Shown here: positions 24,366 to 36,221 of the stretch, piece by piece
How positions within the stretch are numbered: position 1 is the first letter of the stretch
Layout of the letters: each line of letters begins with the position of its first letter
Source: Apostichopus japonicus
Lineage: Eukaryota > Echinodermata > Holothuroidea > Aspidochirotida > Stichopodidae
Direction: 5' to 3'
Length of the DNA stretch: 64,000 nt
Assembly (NCBI RefSeq): GCF_037975245.1
Contig: NC_092573.1
Location: 17,534,265 to 17,598,264, forward strand
Position numbers and translations under genes: made by a program
Notes under the pieces: model-generated
Databases searched by the model: none
The model's input: only the letters and a program-made list of their open reading frames with translations
Told to the model about the DNA's origin: nothing

Positions 24366-26930
24366 CATCCACTATATGAATTCTTCAAAAGTAAACATTG
24401 CATCATTTTTGCAGCAACATTTAATCCCAATTTTACTATAAATATAGTTTCTGCTCTTTATATACAACGAAAACAACAACAACAACAACGTGAGAAGAAG
24501 ACACATTTAGGACTGATAAAAAGACAAATTATGGGATTATACTAAATTGTGCTTAAGTTATAAATTTATGTACAAATTGAAACAAGAAAGTTAATTTGTA
24601 AAGAATAAATGTTCGATGAAGCACCATACTGTGTCGAACAATAAAATATCTTCCATTACTGAACTGATTTTACTCGATATCAAAATGGTGATATTCAAGA
24701 ACAGCACCGATTGTTGGTAATAGGTCTAAGCAATTCTAGGTACCTAGACCTAACCACCCCCTCTCCCCCACCCCCCCCCCCCCAAAAAAAAACACTCCAA
24801 GGGTTGAGTCTTAATAGGATAATAATTCAATACCTGTTAGAATAATTGGAAAGCTGTCGCTGTCATCGATTAATCGGCTTTCATTCGTGTGACTTTCACT
24901 TCATGTCCTTCATGACTAGACTAGACCTACGTTCCATAAGGGATCCAAGGGTCTGGCATTCCTGGTAGCCATGTTAAGCACAGAACTATGTTCTACCATC
25001 ATATATGAATAATCACGGTGGTGGTTTGTATAAGACGTTGGCCATTCTAATGTGAAATAGACCTATCCGTTGTATACTTAAACACATTTCGTCAGCTTTT
25101 TCGTTAATGAGAAATAATCTGATCGAGAGTATCACGGCGATACAGTGTGACAGGGATGCACCAAGTGTGACGGGGATGCACCAAGCCGTGTGACGGTGAC
25201 ACCCAGATACAAGACACATTATGGAATCAACAATAGTAGCAAAGTATATTTGGTTAAACAGTATAGTGTTTTTAATATTTCGATGCTGAAACTTCAATGT
25301 AGATTTTGAAACGGTGTCTTTCACCGTCAAACCGCGAAACAACCGGTCACAATGTTAAAATTGTTGGCGTCACCTGCAGATAGAGATGAAGTTTGGCTCC
25401 TGACGCTAACTATCAACCGTAGCACGTCTCTTTATCAGTCAGACCGTGAAAACTGGTCAAATATGGTATCAATTTGACTGCAACCTTCGGAGCATTTTAC
25501 AACCCAAAGGAATTTAACTGCTTAAATTAAACCTCCAAATCTGAGAAAACTTTAGAGGGTTATAGGCCTGAATAAAAGCAACTTTGAAATGTTTTAGCAA
25601 TTTGAAGAAAACTAAAATTCGGGGGTGGTTTTACTGACCTCTAAGACCCATGTGTCAATATTCACATCTTAAAACTCGTCTTCATCAATTTTTATGTACG
25701 TATAGTCATCATCCTATACCTTCTTGATATACACACGCAACACATGGGGTCCTTAATTCCATGTGAATCTCAAACTTTTCCCTTCGAATTTGTGTTTATG
25801 AATACTCAACTCAAAACTCTTCGACAAAATCGCTCAAGTAAGTTAGGAGTTGTTTTGACCATTATTTTTTTGAGCATTTTGTTACAGGGAATATCATGGT
25901 GGGTTTTTATTCCCTGGAGCAATTACAACACCTCTATATACTAACGGGGATCTGAAGTTTACTGCAAATTTTGGTGCAACGAAACTATGATTCGACTACA
26001 TCAGGTAACATATAACTAGAATGAAAATCATTGTTCTAGAGGAGGGCTATTTGGTAGGGGGACGGTGAGCAATACCTGGCACGCGTAGGAAAATCGTCTG
26101 AAAATTTCGCACTAATTGGGTATTCCGTCCCTTCCGCATAGGCACCCTATATAGTGGCCTACCAGGCAGATTGCCCGTTCTTTGTAAAGTGAGAGCTTGG
26201 TTCTCTCTGTCCCTTTGTGCCAACCAACCTTTCTCTCTCACTCGGGCCCTCATTGACAAATAAAATGAGAACCCTTGCGTGGTATTGTTACTGAAAGAAC
26301 ATATGTTGTCTCTCAGTTTTAGCCTCCTCAAAAGTCGCTGGAAATTTGTAATTATCCACTTGTAGTTTCCGACACAAATGAACATTGCATTTTTTTTTAA
26401 TTTTAAACATATTTTGATAGTATAATCGGATAATAAATGATTACGAGCCATTCTTTGGATGCTTCCACCCGATTTCACTTTAATGCTCGTGCCATTTTGG
26501 TAAAGAAAAGTACGGTAACTCATTCTGTTTTCCGGGGTATTATTATTATTATTAGTTTTTTTATTTCAAAAAGTAACCTAAAAACATAATTATTTCTGCC
26601 TTTCTGGATCACTTTGAAATGAACTTAATGCATATATTTGAAGTTTATTATATTATAAGCATATATGTAAAAACAAAATAGCATGGGACTATTCCTTTAG
26701 CAATAGATTGTGGTTTACCAGCACACTGTGACCAATCAAACGTTAGGTGCCCCTTGTGTAGTTGTGTTTATTGCCTCCATTTCTCGTTACTGCCATCAAA
26801 TATGCTAGAAGATCAGATAATGGTCAGGTATGCATGCTCATGGTGGGGAGAATTCCGTGCGGTTTAAAGACAGTGACTATCAAGTGAAAAAAAGTCCCTC
26901 CGTGTATAGCGGCGCGTTTTTATGTCCCTG
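24366..26930. other. Intergenic, no supported gene
   Basis: AT-rich sequence with a C-run at about 24768-24783 and a short imperfect repeat of 'gtgtgacggggatgcaccaa' at 25140-25200. The 158-codon minus ORF at 26047-26523 is the longest here. It has an Arg-rich C-terminal half but no domain I recognise, and no other coding support. Confidence 0.4.
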
Positions 26931-27082
26931 GTTAGACTGACATGTACGCATACCATAACAAATACATTGTTAGACTGATATGTACGCATACCATAACAAA
27001 TACATTGTCAGACTGACATGTACGCATACCATAACAAATACATTGTTAGACTGACATGTACGCATGCCATAAAAATACATTT
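26931..27082. repeat. 38-bp tandem repeat, four copies
   Basis: GTTAGACTGACATGTACGCA starts at 26931 and recurs every 38 bp (26969, 27007, 27045) with single-base variants (GATATG, GTCAGAC, CATGCC). No coding content. Confidence 0.93.
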
Positions 27083-28061
27083 CAGCCCTCATAAAATAGT
27101 CTGGAAAAGTCCCTCTCATATTACAATAACTTCCTGACTCTTGGTGAAAAGGGTAGAAACACTTTAGTGATTCTGTATCTTATCTTCCTGTGACAAACGT
27201 CACACATCCGATGAGGAAAAAGCAACAAGTTTACACAATGATGGTTGCTTCGCTATAAACTTATGTAGGCTTGAACGTTAGTGTCGCTATACACGTATAT
27301 TAAACAGCACGGATATGGAAATACTCCAAACTGGCTACCATATATCTCTCACGTTGATCATGATGTAGGGATATACTTAATTTGTCTGCCGTTGGTGCGG
27401 ATAAATCTTTAGCATTAACAAGCTAGTCTATACACAAGCAATAGCATAAACAGTTACCACGGTTCCATGAAGGTCGCGTGCGATTTGCAAATCCATGTAA
27501 AGGTAAAGCAGGACGATGGGCTTGAACACACCACCGTAGTCCAATCAGGGAGCTGCTACTCCAACAGCTCCCTGGTCCAATATTTAAGAAATGGCATCTT
27601 TCAAAAGCACATCATGAATGCAGTTCTATTGTGAATAAATCGTATAATTTCGTAGAAATATTCATCTTTTATAAAATAGTCAATTTCTCGAACGCTTGTG
27701 TGGAGTTAGTAATACTATTGACAGACTTCTGTAAACCTATACAATGAGATCGGAAGTAACAATCGCTCCCAGCGTACGAGAACACAAAGAAGAGTTTAAA
27801 AAATACTCCCCAAAAAAGACCTGTATGAAGGTTGTTCTAATGTTGAAATTAAAAGACAACCATTTAACCATTTAATCACTGAAAATATTGCAATTGAGGA
27901 AAACCTTGCAAACTCTTTGATTATAAAACTATTTCTATAAACTTGTTCGATTGAATAAATGGTGGGAATCCGTGCATACATTCAGGGTTATTATTATTTA
28001 CATAGCTCCTATAGTAGCACAATCAAGCGAAGGTTCGTTATGGTAAACTTTTCGGAGTATG
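27083..28061. other. Intergenic, downstream of the receptor gene
   Basis: AT-rich. A hairpin AGGGAGCTG...CAGCTCCCT lies at about 27547-27574, in a context (CCGTAGTCCAATCAGGG) that resembles 19090-19125, so it may belong to a dispersed repeat. No gene seen. Sequence just below 28062 would be the receptor's 3' flank. Confidence 0.45.
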
Positions 28062-28970
28062 CTAAGCGCTTTCTTCAAATCCATCTGCGGTAGCCGTTGC
28101 GACGCAGTCCTTTCTGACGTAGACATCACGATAAAATGACGTCCCCATTACGTAAATGATTGGCTTGATAACAGAATTAATAAGAGCTAAAGATCCAGCC
28201 GCTAGACACCAAGGCTTACTCTCCGAGGAGGATGAGGAGGTAGTATAAAACAACTGAAACAGAACGCTGACAGAGGTCAAGCCTAAAAACACGATTGTCA
28301 TAGCCAAATGGACCAGGATGAGTCTATTGCGCTGTAGGAGAAGCAATCGACTCTGTTCCGTGAGTTCTTGGTGGTGAAGATCTAGATTCATTCGTCGGAT
28401 TACGAATATGTAAATGAATGTTATCACAAATGTGAGAAGAAACACCAACGACATTACCAAAGGGAAAACGAGACTCGATTCATAGGGGTCATAAGGTGTC
28501 AGAAGAACCCCTACTATGATTAAGACAGGTACTAACCAGACAACTAGCGGTTGCCTCTTACAATCCCTAATACGGATGTCTCTGTCGTAATCCTCAGAAC
28601 ATACTTCGGTAAATTGCTCCAGTGACACCAAAATAATTAAAAATTCTACCACGAATGTTAAATATGGGAACAGATAAAAAAGGAAATATTGAATGTTTGA
28701 TGACAAACCATCTACGGAGACGATATGGACGACCAGAAAAACGGCCGTAAATACTCCGAATAGTAAATCGGCTAGACTAATATGGAATATGAATCGCACA
28801 GAAGGTATCCGTAAGTGTTCGTTCCGATGTCGAAATAGTGGACACATGAAGGATATGTTGGCGTAACATGCAAACAGAGCCACGAGCATGAAAAAGAAAC
28901 ACAATACAAACTGCCATGACGAATTCTTGTCCAAGAAAGCTATCCAAACTAAGGTCTCTTCCATATTCAA
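28062..28970 (-). CDS. Intronless rhodopsin-family G-protein-coupled receptor
   Basis: A single uninterrupted 302-codon ORF. Seven hydrophobic segments are visible at about residues 20-44, 60-84, 95-119, 142-158, 167-191, 216-241 and 255-277. Landmarks: Asn38 in TM1, 'SLADLLFG' with Asp67 in TM2, Trp145 in TM4, and 'KPIIY' at 269-273 closing TM7, followed by an amphipathic helix 8-like 'SFYRDVYV'. A glycosylation site (NSS, 16-18) lies in the short N-terminus. Two hallmarks are altered: the DRY position after TM3 reads Glu-Gln-Phe (118-120), and the Asn of NPxxY is Lys. TM6 lacks the usual CWxP. It would sit in the plasma membrane; the ligand is unknown. Intronless divergent receptors of this kind form large lineage-specific families in marine deuterostomes. 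Met at 28970 is chosen as the first in-frame start; Met at 28964 is possible. Confidence 0.88.
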   Translation of the reverse strand: MNMEETLVWIAFLDKNSSWQFVLCFFFMLVALFACYANISFMCPLFRHRNEHLRIPSVRFIFHISLADLLFGVFTAVFLVVHIVSVDGLSSNIQYFLFYLFPYLTFVVEFLIILVSLEQFTEVCSEDYDRDIRIRDCKRQPLVVWLVPVLIIVGVLLTPYDPYESSLVFPLVMSLVFLLTFVITFIYIFVIRRMNLDLHHQELTEQSRLLLLQRNRLILVHLAMTIVFLGLTSVSVLFQLFYTTSSSSSESKPWCLAAGSLALINSVIKPIIYVMGTSFYRDVYVRKDCVATATADGFEESA

Positions 28971-29015
28971 CTTGCCCAGTTGTTGCTGTAGTTATTTTAC
29001 GAGGAAACAAACACC

Positions 29016-29022
29016 GGATTTA
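29016..29022 (-). promoter_or_regulatory. TATA-like box upstream of the receptor ORF
   Basis: TATAAAT on the minus strand, 45 bases before the receptor start codon. The spacing would give a short 5' UTR of about 15-25 bases if used. This is sequence match only. Confidence 0.35.
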
Positions 29023-29563
29023 TAAGACTATAGATTATAGCACCACCATTAAACACCAAGAAACTCCTGGATCTCAATTTATAGCCTTGAATAAACAAAC
29101 AAGTAGATCGACGGACACATAAGTTCGGCTTGAGTCAGGCCGCAAGAGTTGATAGAAGCAGGGAACTGTCACCCAGTGGATACAGAAGGATATTTTCCAC
29201 CGCTTTCTTGAAGAAAACTATGCAAACGTACTCCAAACTTATAATGGAATACCTTTCGATCACTTCACTGAAGAGACGCGTTTCACAAACTGAATTTAGA
29301 AGTGCTCGTCACACGACTATATTAATGTATAGTGCGGTTTTCACGTATATTGTATACCTGCAACTTGCTCACTACGCAGCAATTTGGGAAGGTTTCAATC
29401 CTTGCGTGTATGTGTGTGTGTAAACCTTACGTACATGATTTGGTTGATGGAATAATAAAACATGGCTGGATGGTTGACTACAATCTTTGTAAGAAGCCCT
29501 CACTATTACAGATTAAGTTCATTGCACAATGTGAATTGGGTATAAATAGTTGGCAAGCTTTTT
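29023..29563. other. Intergenic 5' of the receptor gene
   Basis: No gene supported; overlapping small ORFs at 29130-29423 and 29332-29565 have no features. This stretch would contain the remaining upstream control region of the receptor. Confidence 0.45.
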
Positions 29564-29651
29564 AAATAGTTAGTCAAATTAGCTAGTTGCCTTTAACCCA
29601 GTCGTTTATAATTGAATGCAGTTTTCTTTCGTTATTTTACTTTCTACATAT
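29564..29651. repeat. 88-bp direct repeat, left copy
   Basis: AAATAGTTAGTCAAATTAGC begins an 88-bp block that is repeated at 38133-38220 in the same orientation with only about two or three differences (TTTCTTTCG versus TTTCAGTCG). The two copies bracket the Gypsy pol remnant and everything nested in it. Confidence 0.9.
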
Positions 29652-30123
29652 TTTAACCCTTATAAATTAAATCGTCCTCGGTTTATTAATAATTTCACAA
29701 ATAAATATATAGTTTTTTTTGTTCTAAATTTACAAATTTCTACCACATAAATTTCTACAATTTCACATTTCCACATTAACACATTTCTACAATTACCGTA
29801 TCGGAAAAATACACATTTATCTTATATTTTGTTGTTGGAATATTTATATATATATATATTTTTGATAACACACACACACTAGAAATCTTTAATCTTAATA
29901 TTTAATTGATAGAAATCATACATCACCGCAATTAGTAACATTGCACGTTTCCAAATTACGGTACTTGCAATACGAACTAACTTCTGAACATTTAAAATTT
30001 AATCTTAATTAACCAATATCATAGTTTACGAATTAACTCAAACCTTCATCACAATTTGACAACTGAATACGTTGTAATTACTTAGCAATGCTCATAAAGA
30101 CTAATAGCCATAACGATCAATTT
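29652..30123 (-). other. Probable 3' part of the Gypsy remnant, AT-rich
   Basis: This lies between the left 88-bp repeat and the hAT-like composite. On the minus strand the integrase frame of 36593-38132 would resume here after removal of the composite and one target-duplication copy, and reach a stop at 30082-30084. The rest is AT-rich with repeated 'atttctaca' motifs (29735-29795) and a TA run (29847-29863); it may include a degraded LTR. No coding region of its own. Confidence 0.4.
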
Positions 30124-30131
30124 GTTTGCTG

Positions 30132-30506
30132 CAGTGGCGTAGGAAGGTACTTTTGAGTGGGGGGGGGGGGCTGAAGACTGATGGCCGGCCTGGGGGAGGG
30201 GTTTAAGGGGAGGGGGTGTCCCCCTCCCCTTTGGATTTTTTTTGCATTTCCAGGTGGCCTTAGATGCAATTTGGTGCAATATAGCACACTTCAACCCACC
30301 CACTCCATTTTGTATATAATTTTGCATTTTCACCTGGCCTTAGATGCAATTTGGTGCTCCAAATGAGATTTTTTTCTCATTTGGAAATGAAAAAGGGGTT
30401 TTCTGACTTGCGAAGCGGGGGGGGGGGGCGGAATGATACTTCCGCCCCTCCATATTTTTCACTGGGGGGCTGGCGCCCCCCAGCCCCCCCGGTTCCTACG
30501 CCCTTG
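30132..30506 (+). mobile_element. hAT-like MITE, left copy (375 bp)
   Basis: Ends CAGTGGCGTAGGAAGG and, as reverse complement, CAAGGGCGTAGGAACC. A G-run follows the left end, and a GC-rich hairpin (CTGGCGCC region, about 30464-30490) precedes the right end. An internal motif CTTAGATGCAATTTGGTG occurs twice. Non-coding; small ORFs across it on both strands are incidental. Confidence 0.82.
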
Positions 30507-31668
30507 ATTTAGGTTAATAATGAGTGGTCAGTAGGCCATTCCTAACTAGGTCAGCGTGACAAGGACGAACACAAGTAGCCGGTGTAGCCTATACTACAGT
30601 GTAACAAGGAAGTTTATATATATAGTACATTGACCCTAACACTGCGTATACATTGAAACATGTATTACAACATGTGTGTTGTTATCTTTCTGTTTGATCT
30701 TGCTTGTTCAGTCGGTCGCATCAAAAGAAATCTCCCTACCGCAGATATTTTAATAACATTGTCTTAATTGTTTGAATCACTTTATGTAAGCTAGGATTAC
30801 CCTAAACGTTTAAAATTCCTACGATGCTAAGCAGATGTTATCTTAAAGATTATAGTTATTCTAGTGCCGCTTTTTTATCAAATTGTACAGAAATGATGAC
30901 CGAGAATAAACTCATAAATACATTAGTTGGGTGGTAATTACTCACGCAGTCCTCCTGGATTTACTCAATGATTGATGAAATACATAAAGGAATCTGCTGG
31001 TAATACGCGTTAACACGTGGGCACCACCGTAGGCAACCGGGAATCCAAATAGAAGTAGATGTGGCCCTGAAGACGGCTTCCATGTTCAGGTTACACCCCC
31101 CTTCCCACAAAAAAAAAAGTAGACGCCTTATATGATCCATTCTGAGCATATTTAGACTTTATTTTAGGTCTGAATGTATATTTTGGAGGTTGAGAAGAGG
31201 GGGGGGGGAGTGGGGGGGGGGTGTACAACCCACATCCAGGCTGGATTCGTGGGTTCAAGTATAAAGTTTAAGCGCGAGTGCGAGCACAAGTGTTGCAAGA
31301 ATATCTTTTCCAACATGTTTCCAACATGCCCCGAGTAGCTCTACGTGAATAAGATGATAAAGACGAGAAGCAGTTACGACAACTATACTGACTTATAACA
31401 TGTTAGTTATAAACATAACTTCGCTCCCTATCAATTCACCACAAGTTGATAAAATACGGTAGCGCAGTGTATACGAACTATACGGTGAAATGATTAGTGT
31501 CCAAAAGGTACCGAAGCAAATATATATCTGGTACTTAACCTAACTCAGTTGGTATAACTTCGGCCTCGATTTTTTATATGCAAAGTCGGCTAGGCTATGT
31601 ACGGTACATATATTATGAAAGTGTGGTAGGTCAATACAAAGTGCTGATATTCCAATATATATATGAGG
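30507..31668. other. Interior of the composite unit, no supported gene
   Basis: AT-rich DNA with G-runs at 31199-31220 and an imperfect duplication of 'gtgtggtaggtc...aaagtgct' at about 31620 and 31694. I found no matching second LTR for the gag pseudogene here. Confidence 0.4.
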
Positions 31669-32928
31669 CTAGGCTGGAATCAGTCTACTACCAAAGTGTG
31701 GTAGGTCTAAGCTCAGTGCTTGGAATAGATGAGGATCTGGCTTTATCATCATGAATGCACCAATGTCTGTACATGCACCGCCAGCTTCCTTTTTGTCTGG
31801 AAGGTACTGTTCGGTCGAAGTTGAGGCGCGTTTCTCCATCATGTAACTAAATACAACTGTCATAAGAGCCATGGTTTGCATTCGCTTTGTCCTACAGTCT
31901 CTTGCAAAGTGGCCTGGTTTATCACCAATATAGCATTTCCTGGGTTCACTTCTCTGCCCAGAATACGTTTTCCCTTTCTGATTTTGTTGCTGGAACTTCT
32001 GGTTGTGATTGTGGAATCTTCCGCTGTTACGATTCTGGTTCCTCGTGGAATTACTGTTTTGAGTACTTCTACTATTCTTGGAGTGACCAGGATACCATCC
32101 TCCATGTGCTTCTACATATTGATCGGCAAATTCACCCATTGTCGTGATGTTCTTCGGCTTTCTTTCTTTCAGAAATGTTTCCAAATCTTTGCTACATGAG
32201 TTCAAGAACTGCTCTCTCAATATTATGTCTTGGAGTTGTTCATAAGTAGTTACTTCCTCTAATTCCATCCATCTATGGAGATAATTCTTTAATTTTGTGA
32301 CATACTTGGTTCCTGTATCTTCATGTGCAGGTCTAATATCACGAAATTTCTTCCTAAAACCATCGGCTGTAAGGTGGTATGCACGTAATAAGGCTTGCTT
32401 TACCTTGTCGTAATCTTTGGAATCCTCAAGTGAAAGTGATGAATATTCAAACAATCCACAACCTTTAATAAGTGCTGAAAGACTTGTGGCCCATACAGTA
32501 TCCCTATCCCAACCTTGCAATGTGGCATAACGTTCAAATCTATTGATATATGCATCAATGTCGTCTTTCTCTTGGTTGAATGGTGGCAGTTTAGGTGGTC
32601 TACTTCTTGCTGCATTAGCATTACCATGATAACCTCCATTGCCTATCTGTGCTTGTGCCTCAGCTTGGGCTTGCTTTGCTTCTTCTATATTGAGTTGTAT
32701 TTCTAACTGCCTTGCCTTTTCTCTTTCTATCTTTTCTTGTCTCTGCCTATCTTCTTCTTGTTCGTGTGCATCAATCGCACTTTGTTTAGCTCTTCGATCT
32801 CTTTCTTCATCTCGTTCTTGCTTAAGCTTGTCCCTTTCATCATCTAAGAATTGTTTTAGTTCTACACCTTTGAGACCTTACTTTTCTCCGATTGACACAA
32901 GTTTTTCTAACTCTAGTTGACTAGTCAT
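31669..32928 (-). pseudogene. SCAN-like Gypsy gag polyprotein, one stop and truncated
   Basis: The ATG at 32928 opens a frame that meets TAA after 16 codons (32878-32880) and is then open to 31669. Order: a Glu/Gln/Lys/Arg-rich coiled-coil segment; 'PKLPPFNQEKDDIDAYINRF', the usual start of a gag capsid domain; an all-helical region with 'LREQFLNSCSKDLETFLKER', which resembles the SCAN capsid fold of Gypsy gags; an Asn/Gln/Arg-rich linker; and a zinc knuckle. The knuckle reads C-Y-I-G-D-K-P-G-H-F-A-R-D-C: the second Cys of C-x2-C-x4-H-x4-C is Gly, a one-base change that should abolish zinc binding. The C-terminus does not reach a recognisable protease. It lies inside the composite unit. Capsid assignment follows family knowledge, and no activity is expected. 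Confidence 0.8.
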
Positions 32929-33388
32929 GACTAATGTATAACAATGACAATGTATTGAAACCAATTACTGATGCCTGCAGTTTAGTTTAGAGTGCGCGCA
33001 ATTTATAGTTACATCCGACAACAATGTAATTTCATATCATAGGTAACACAGTTGTACGATTAAACAACAATGATACACTAATTGTGTAAGTGGATTTCAC
33101 GTCTGGCATAAAACATGTAAAATACAAAACACAATTAACTACTTGCCAACCAACATTACGTTGGATGTTGCTTCAATTCTTGTCGGGACTGCCAGTAAGA
33201 CGCTAGAATGGAAGTACACAGGTAGACCGACCAAATAAGAGCTGCTCTTGCGGAATTCGTCTGCGAATACAAGTAAATACAAATAATTAATATACATATA
33301 ATTCACAGGTTGAATTTCATGAAACCAAACAGTTATATATTTTTCACTTCTGTCAAAGAAAATGCTTATGCTTAAATCTTGGATAGAA

Positions 33389-33406
33389 TTCCCGGACAGG
33401 CCCCCA
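33389..33406 (-). other. Retroelement primer-binding site
   Basis: On the minus strand the sequence is TGGGGGCCTGTCCGGGAA. It closely resembles the tRNA-Pro-type primer-binding sites (TGGGGGCTCGTCCGGG) that follow the 5' LTR in many LTR elements. It lies about 460 bases upstream of the gag ATG in the right orientation. An LTR would end just before it, plausibly at the ACA near 33414. Confidence 0.6.
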
Positions 33407-33413
33407 TTTAATT

Positions 33414-36221
33414 TGTCACCCACTAAAAGAATGCAAGTGGCAATGCGACACATTCGCCTAGCGGCTATCCAAAATCAATATGCAATGCAAAAAAAGAAAT
33501 ACTCCAACCAACTAATGATACAGAACAAGTTTTATAAATTCAACTTCTTAAGTGAATATGTATTTATTGAGGAGGAACTTTCTCCTTAAAATAAAAAAAA
33601 ACATGGAAAATAAAAAAACATGGAAAATAAAGGTTACAATGTTCTGTAATATTGCTTAGGAACACATGTGACTACTGAATACTTAGAGATAACGGATTGC
33701 TTTGGTGCAATCTTTACCAGATGATGACATATACTAGATTTAGCTTGACTACTGAAAAGTTTGAGACTTTCCAAAGTTTTGATACCCCTGGATCTTTTTC
33801 AATTGCGAGAGAGCAAACTGGTACGTATAAATTTAGTCGTAAAAAATATATACGTAAAAAATATATTATTTTAATATATTATTATATATTATATATAAAA
33901 AATATATATATATATATTATATATAAAAAATATATTATTATAAAAAAAAATATATACGTAAAAAATATATTAAAAAAATATATACGTAAAAAATATATAT
34001 TAATTGGATATTCTTTTCTCTATAAAAGAATGAGATTACCTCTTCTAGTCTGAAGAGCTTTCCCCCCTTTACATCATGAAATTCTGATTTAACATTTATC
34101 TTTAAAAAAATGAGTTCTGAGTTGTCACTATGACGAATATTGCCTAAAGATGTTGACAATACTTGTTGACACGTGGTTGCTGATATCAGGTTGTGGTAGG
34201 TGTTATAGTCGGTGAAAAAAACTATCCTCAAAAGCTTCCGGTCTTCGACTCAATGTGAGGAAAGTGGCACTGTATCGGAACAAAATACACAATCAAATTC
34301 TCTGATAATACTTTGTCCAAATACAATATACTAAATATGTTGCATAAATTTATAATAAAAAATTTTGTAACAATAACCCATATATGAATCTTGAACAAAG
34401 TCTAGTTTGTTCCACATACAAACAAAAAGTTGGTTAAACTCAAACATATATACATTCCTACTCCAAAGCTATGGTGAGCACATCATAACTTTCCTTTATG
34501 CACGCTAACCTCATGTTCACTACACTAAACATATAACCACTCTCTGCCAAAATTAGTTTGAAATAATTTGTAGTGCTATAAAAGTTACCATCACTATTAC
34601 AATCATAGCCAACATCTACTTTCTTAAGGAAAGTCAATTAAGGCGTGACTTTTACTATCCAACATAATGAAAAATTACTACACAAAATTAAAATGACTTT
34701 TGTGCACCTCCAAAAGTATACACATTTTAAAGTGGTTGCATATACAGAACAGATTAATATAACAAGTTTCTACTTACAATGGTTCCAGTTCTTAAACTGT
34801 CAGACGAGCTCTGCAATACAGTTTCGGTCTGCAATTTTTTTCGGTCAGGTGATGTACTTCCATCCCAACTCTGCCGACAAGCTGCCCTATCCAGAACACT
34901 ACATACTGAGTGAATCTGGAGTCTCCAGGAAATAATTGTGTTTTCAGATTTCACAGTTAAATGCCAGTTATAAATTACAATATACTAGCCCAGGCTTCAA
35001 TACAGGTATCCTATATAGAGGATCCTGTGCCCCATGATATGAAAATCACACTACTGTAGCTCCGTCTTTTTCAGCTAAGAGATATAGCAGGACTCAATCC
35101 GATGATGGTATTTTGGAGAGTGAATAAAATCTTATCCAACACTCACTTCACTGGCTGGATGTGATGTCACACATAATTACTAGTGCATCAATTTGCATAA
35201 CTTGGCAATACAATACATTGTCATCTTGACTATTCTCCGCCCTGGTAGGTTTCTTTTGTGTGCACTAGCTATGCTATGCTACCCTGTACATTTGTATTAT
35301 ATAACTATGCCCTGACCTGGTGATGTTTCTTTTGTATACATACTCAATTATGCTACCCTGTATTTTTGTAGTGAATAGAGGGATTAGGGTTTATGTAAAT
35401 TGTCCTACATCCCTGGATACTACTCTCCAACAACAACAACAACAACCAGGATTGACTAAAGTAAAAGTTACTAAAAAAAAACTTTCTAAAATAAACAGGC
35501 TGACAGATTGACTTCTTCTGTCATACAAATACAAATTAACTAAATTATACTATTCTAATGTGACGATATCCTACACGTAAAGTAGATTAGGCTATATTCA
35601 GTGTGCTTCCGATGTGTGTTAGGTCAAGGCCAAGTATTAATTCATTGGAATACAGGGTTTCTCGAGATTTTTAGCATCTTTTGTGACAATGCGGGCGGAA
35701 GTTGCATACAGGATGTAGACTTTGAAAACTTTTCGATGTGAATTGCGATTCTTTTATTACCTTCCTATGATGAGAACTCAGTGCCGATCTTCTTTCAGGT
35801 TGATCTCCCTCTCAATATGGAATTATGCGCAGCACATACGAAAACAAGTGGGAGGGATACCCAAAAAATAGTAGACATATAATGGACGTTCGAGGTAGGA
35901 CTATACATGGCGCTACATACAGACAATCTCGAGATTTTATACATCTCATGTTACAATAATGTAATAATGTAACGGAATGTGACTACATGACAACAGTCAC
36001 GTGTGTCTATTATACTTCTCTATCAGCTTTTCCCTTTACCATAAGACAATAAGTGTGTATACTAGTTGAAGCCTTGATTCGAAGTCGAAAATACGATTTG
36101 TTTTTATAAAGTTTTCCCTCACGATTATTACTCGCCTGTAGCAGACCTTTCACCTTTCAAATGTTGTCTGCTACCCTAAGGTTATTACACATCAGTAAAA
36201 AGCGGTCTTGAAATATCACCC
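33414..36221 (-). other. Possible 5' LTR and unassigned interior of the composite unit
   Basis: Sequence on the LTR side of the primer-binding site. Its upper LTR border cannot be set because no second copy is in the window. It contains an AT-rich block (33836-34003), a roughly 65-bp imperfect tandem duplication of 'ttcttttgt...tatgctaccctgta' (about 35240-35371) and a CAA run (35431-35446). No gene supported. Confidence 0.35.
33836..34003. repeat. AT-rich low-complexity block with TATACGTAAAAAATATAT units
   Basis: Repeats of 'aaaaaatatatacgtaaaaaatatat' type sequence mixed with TA runs. Several short self-complementary stretches occur. Frames on both strands stay open only because of composition. 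Confidence 0.85.

Noticed and set aside
26047-26523. 158-codon minus ORF as a gene
   Set aside because: No recognisable domain, no splice partner and ordinary AT-rich surroundings.
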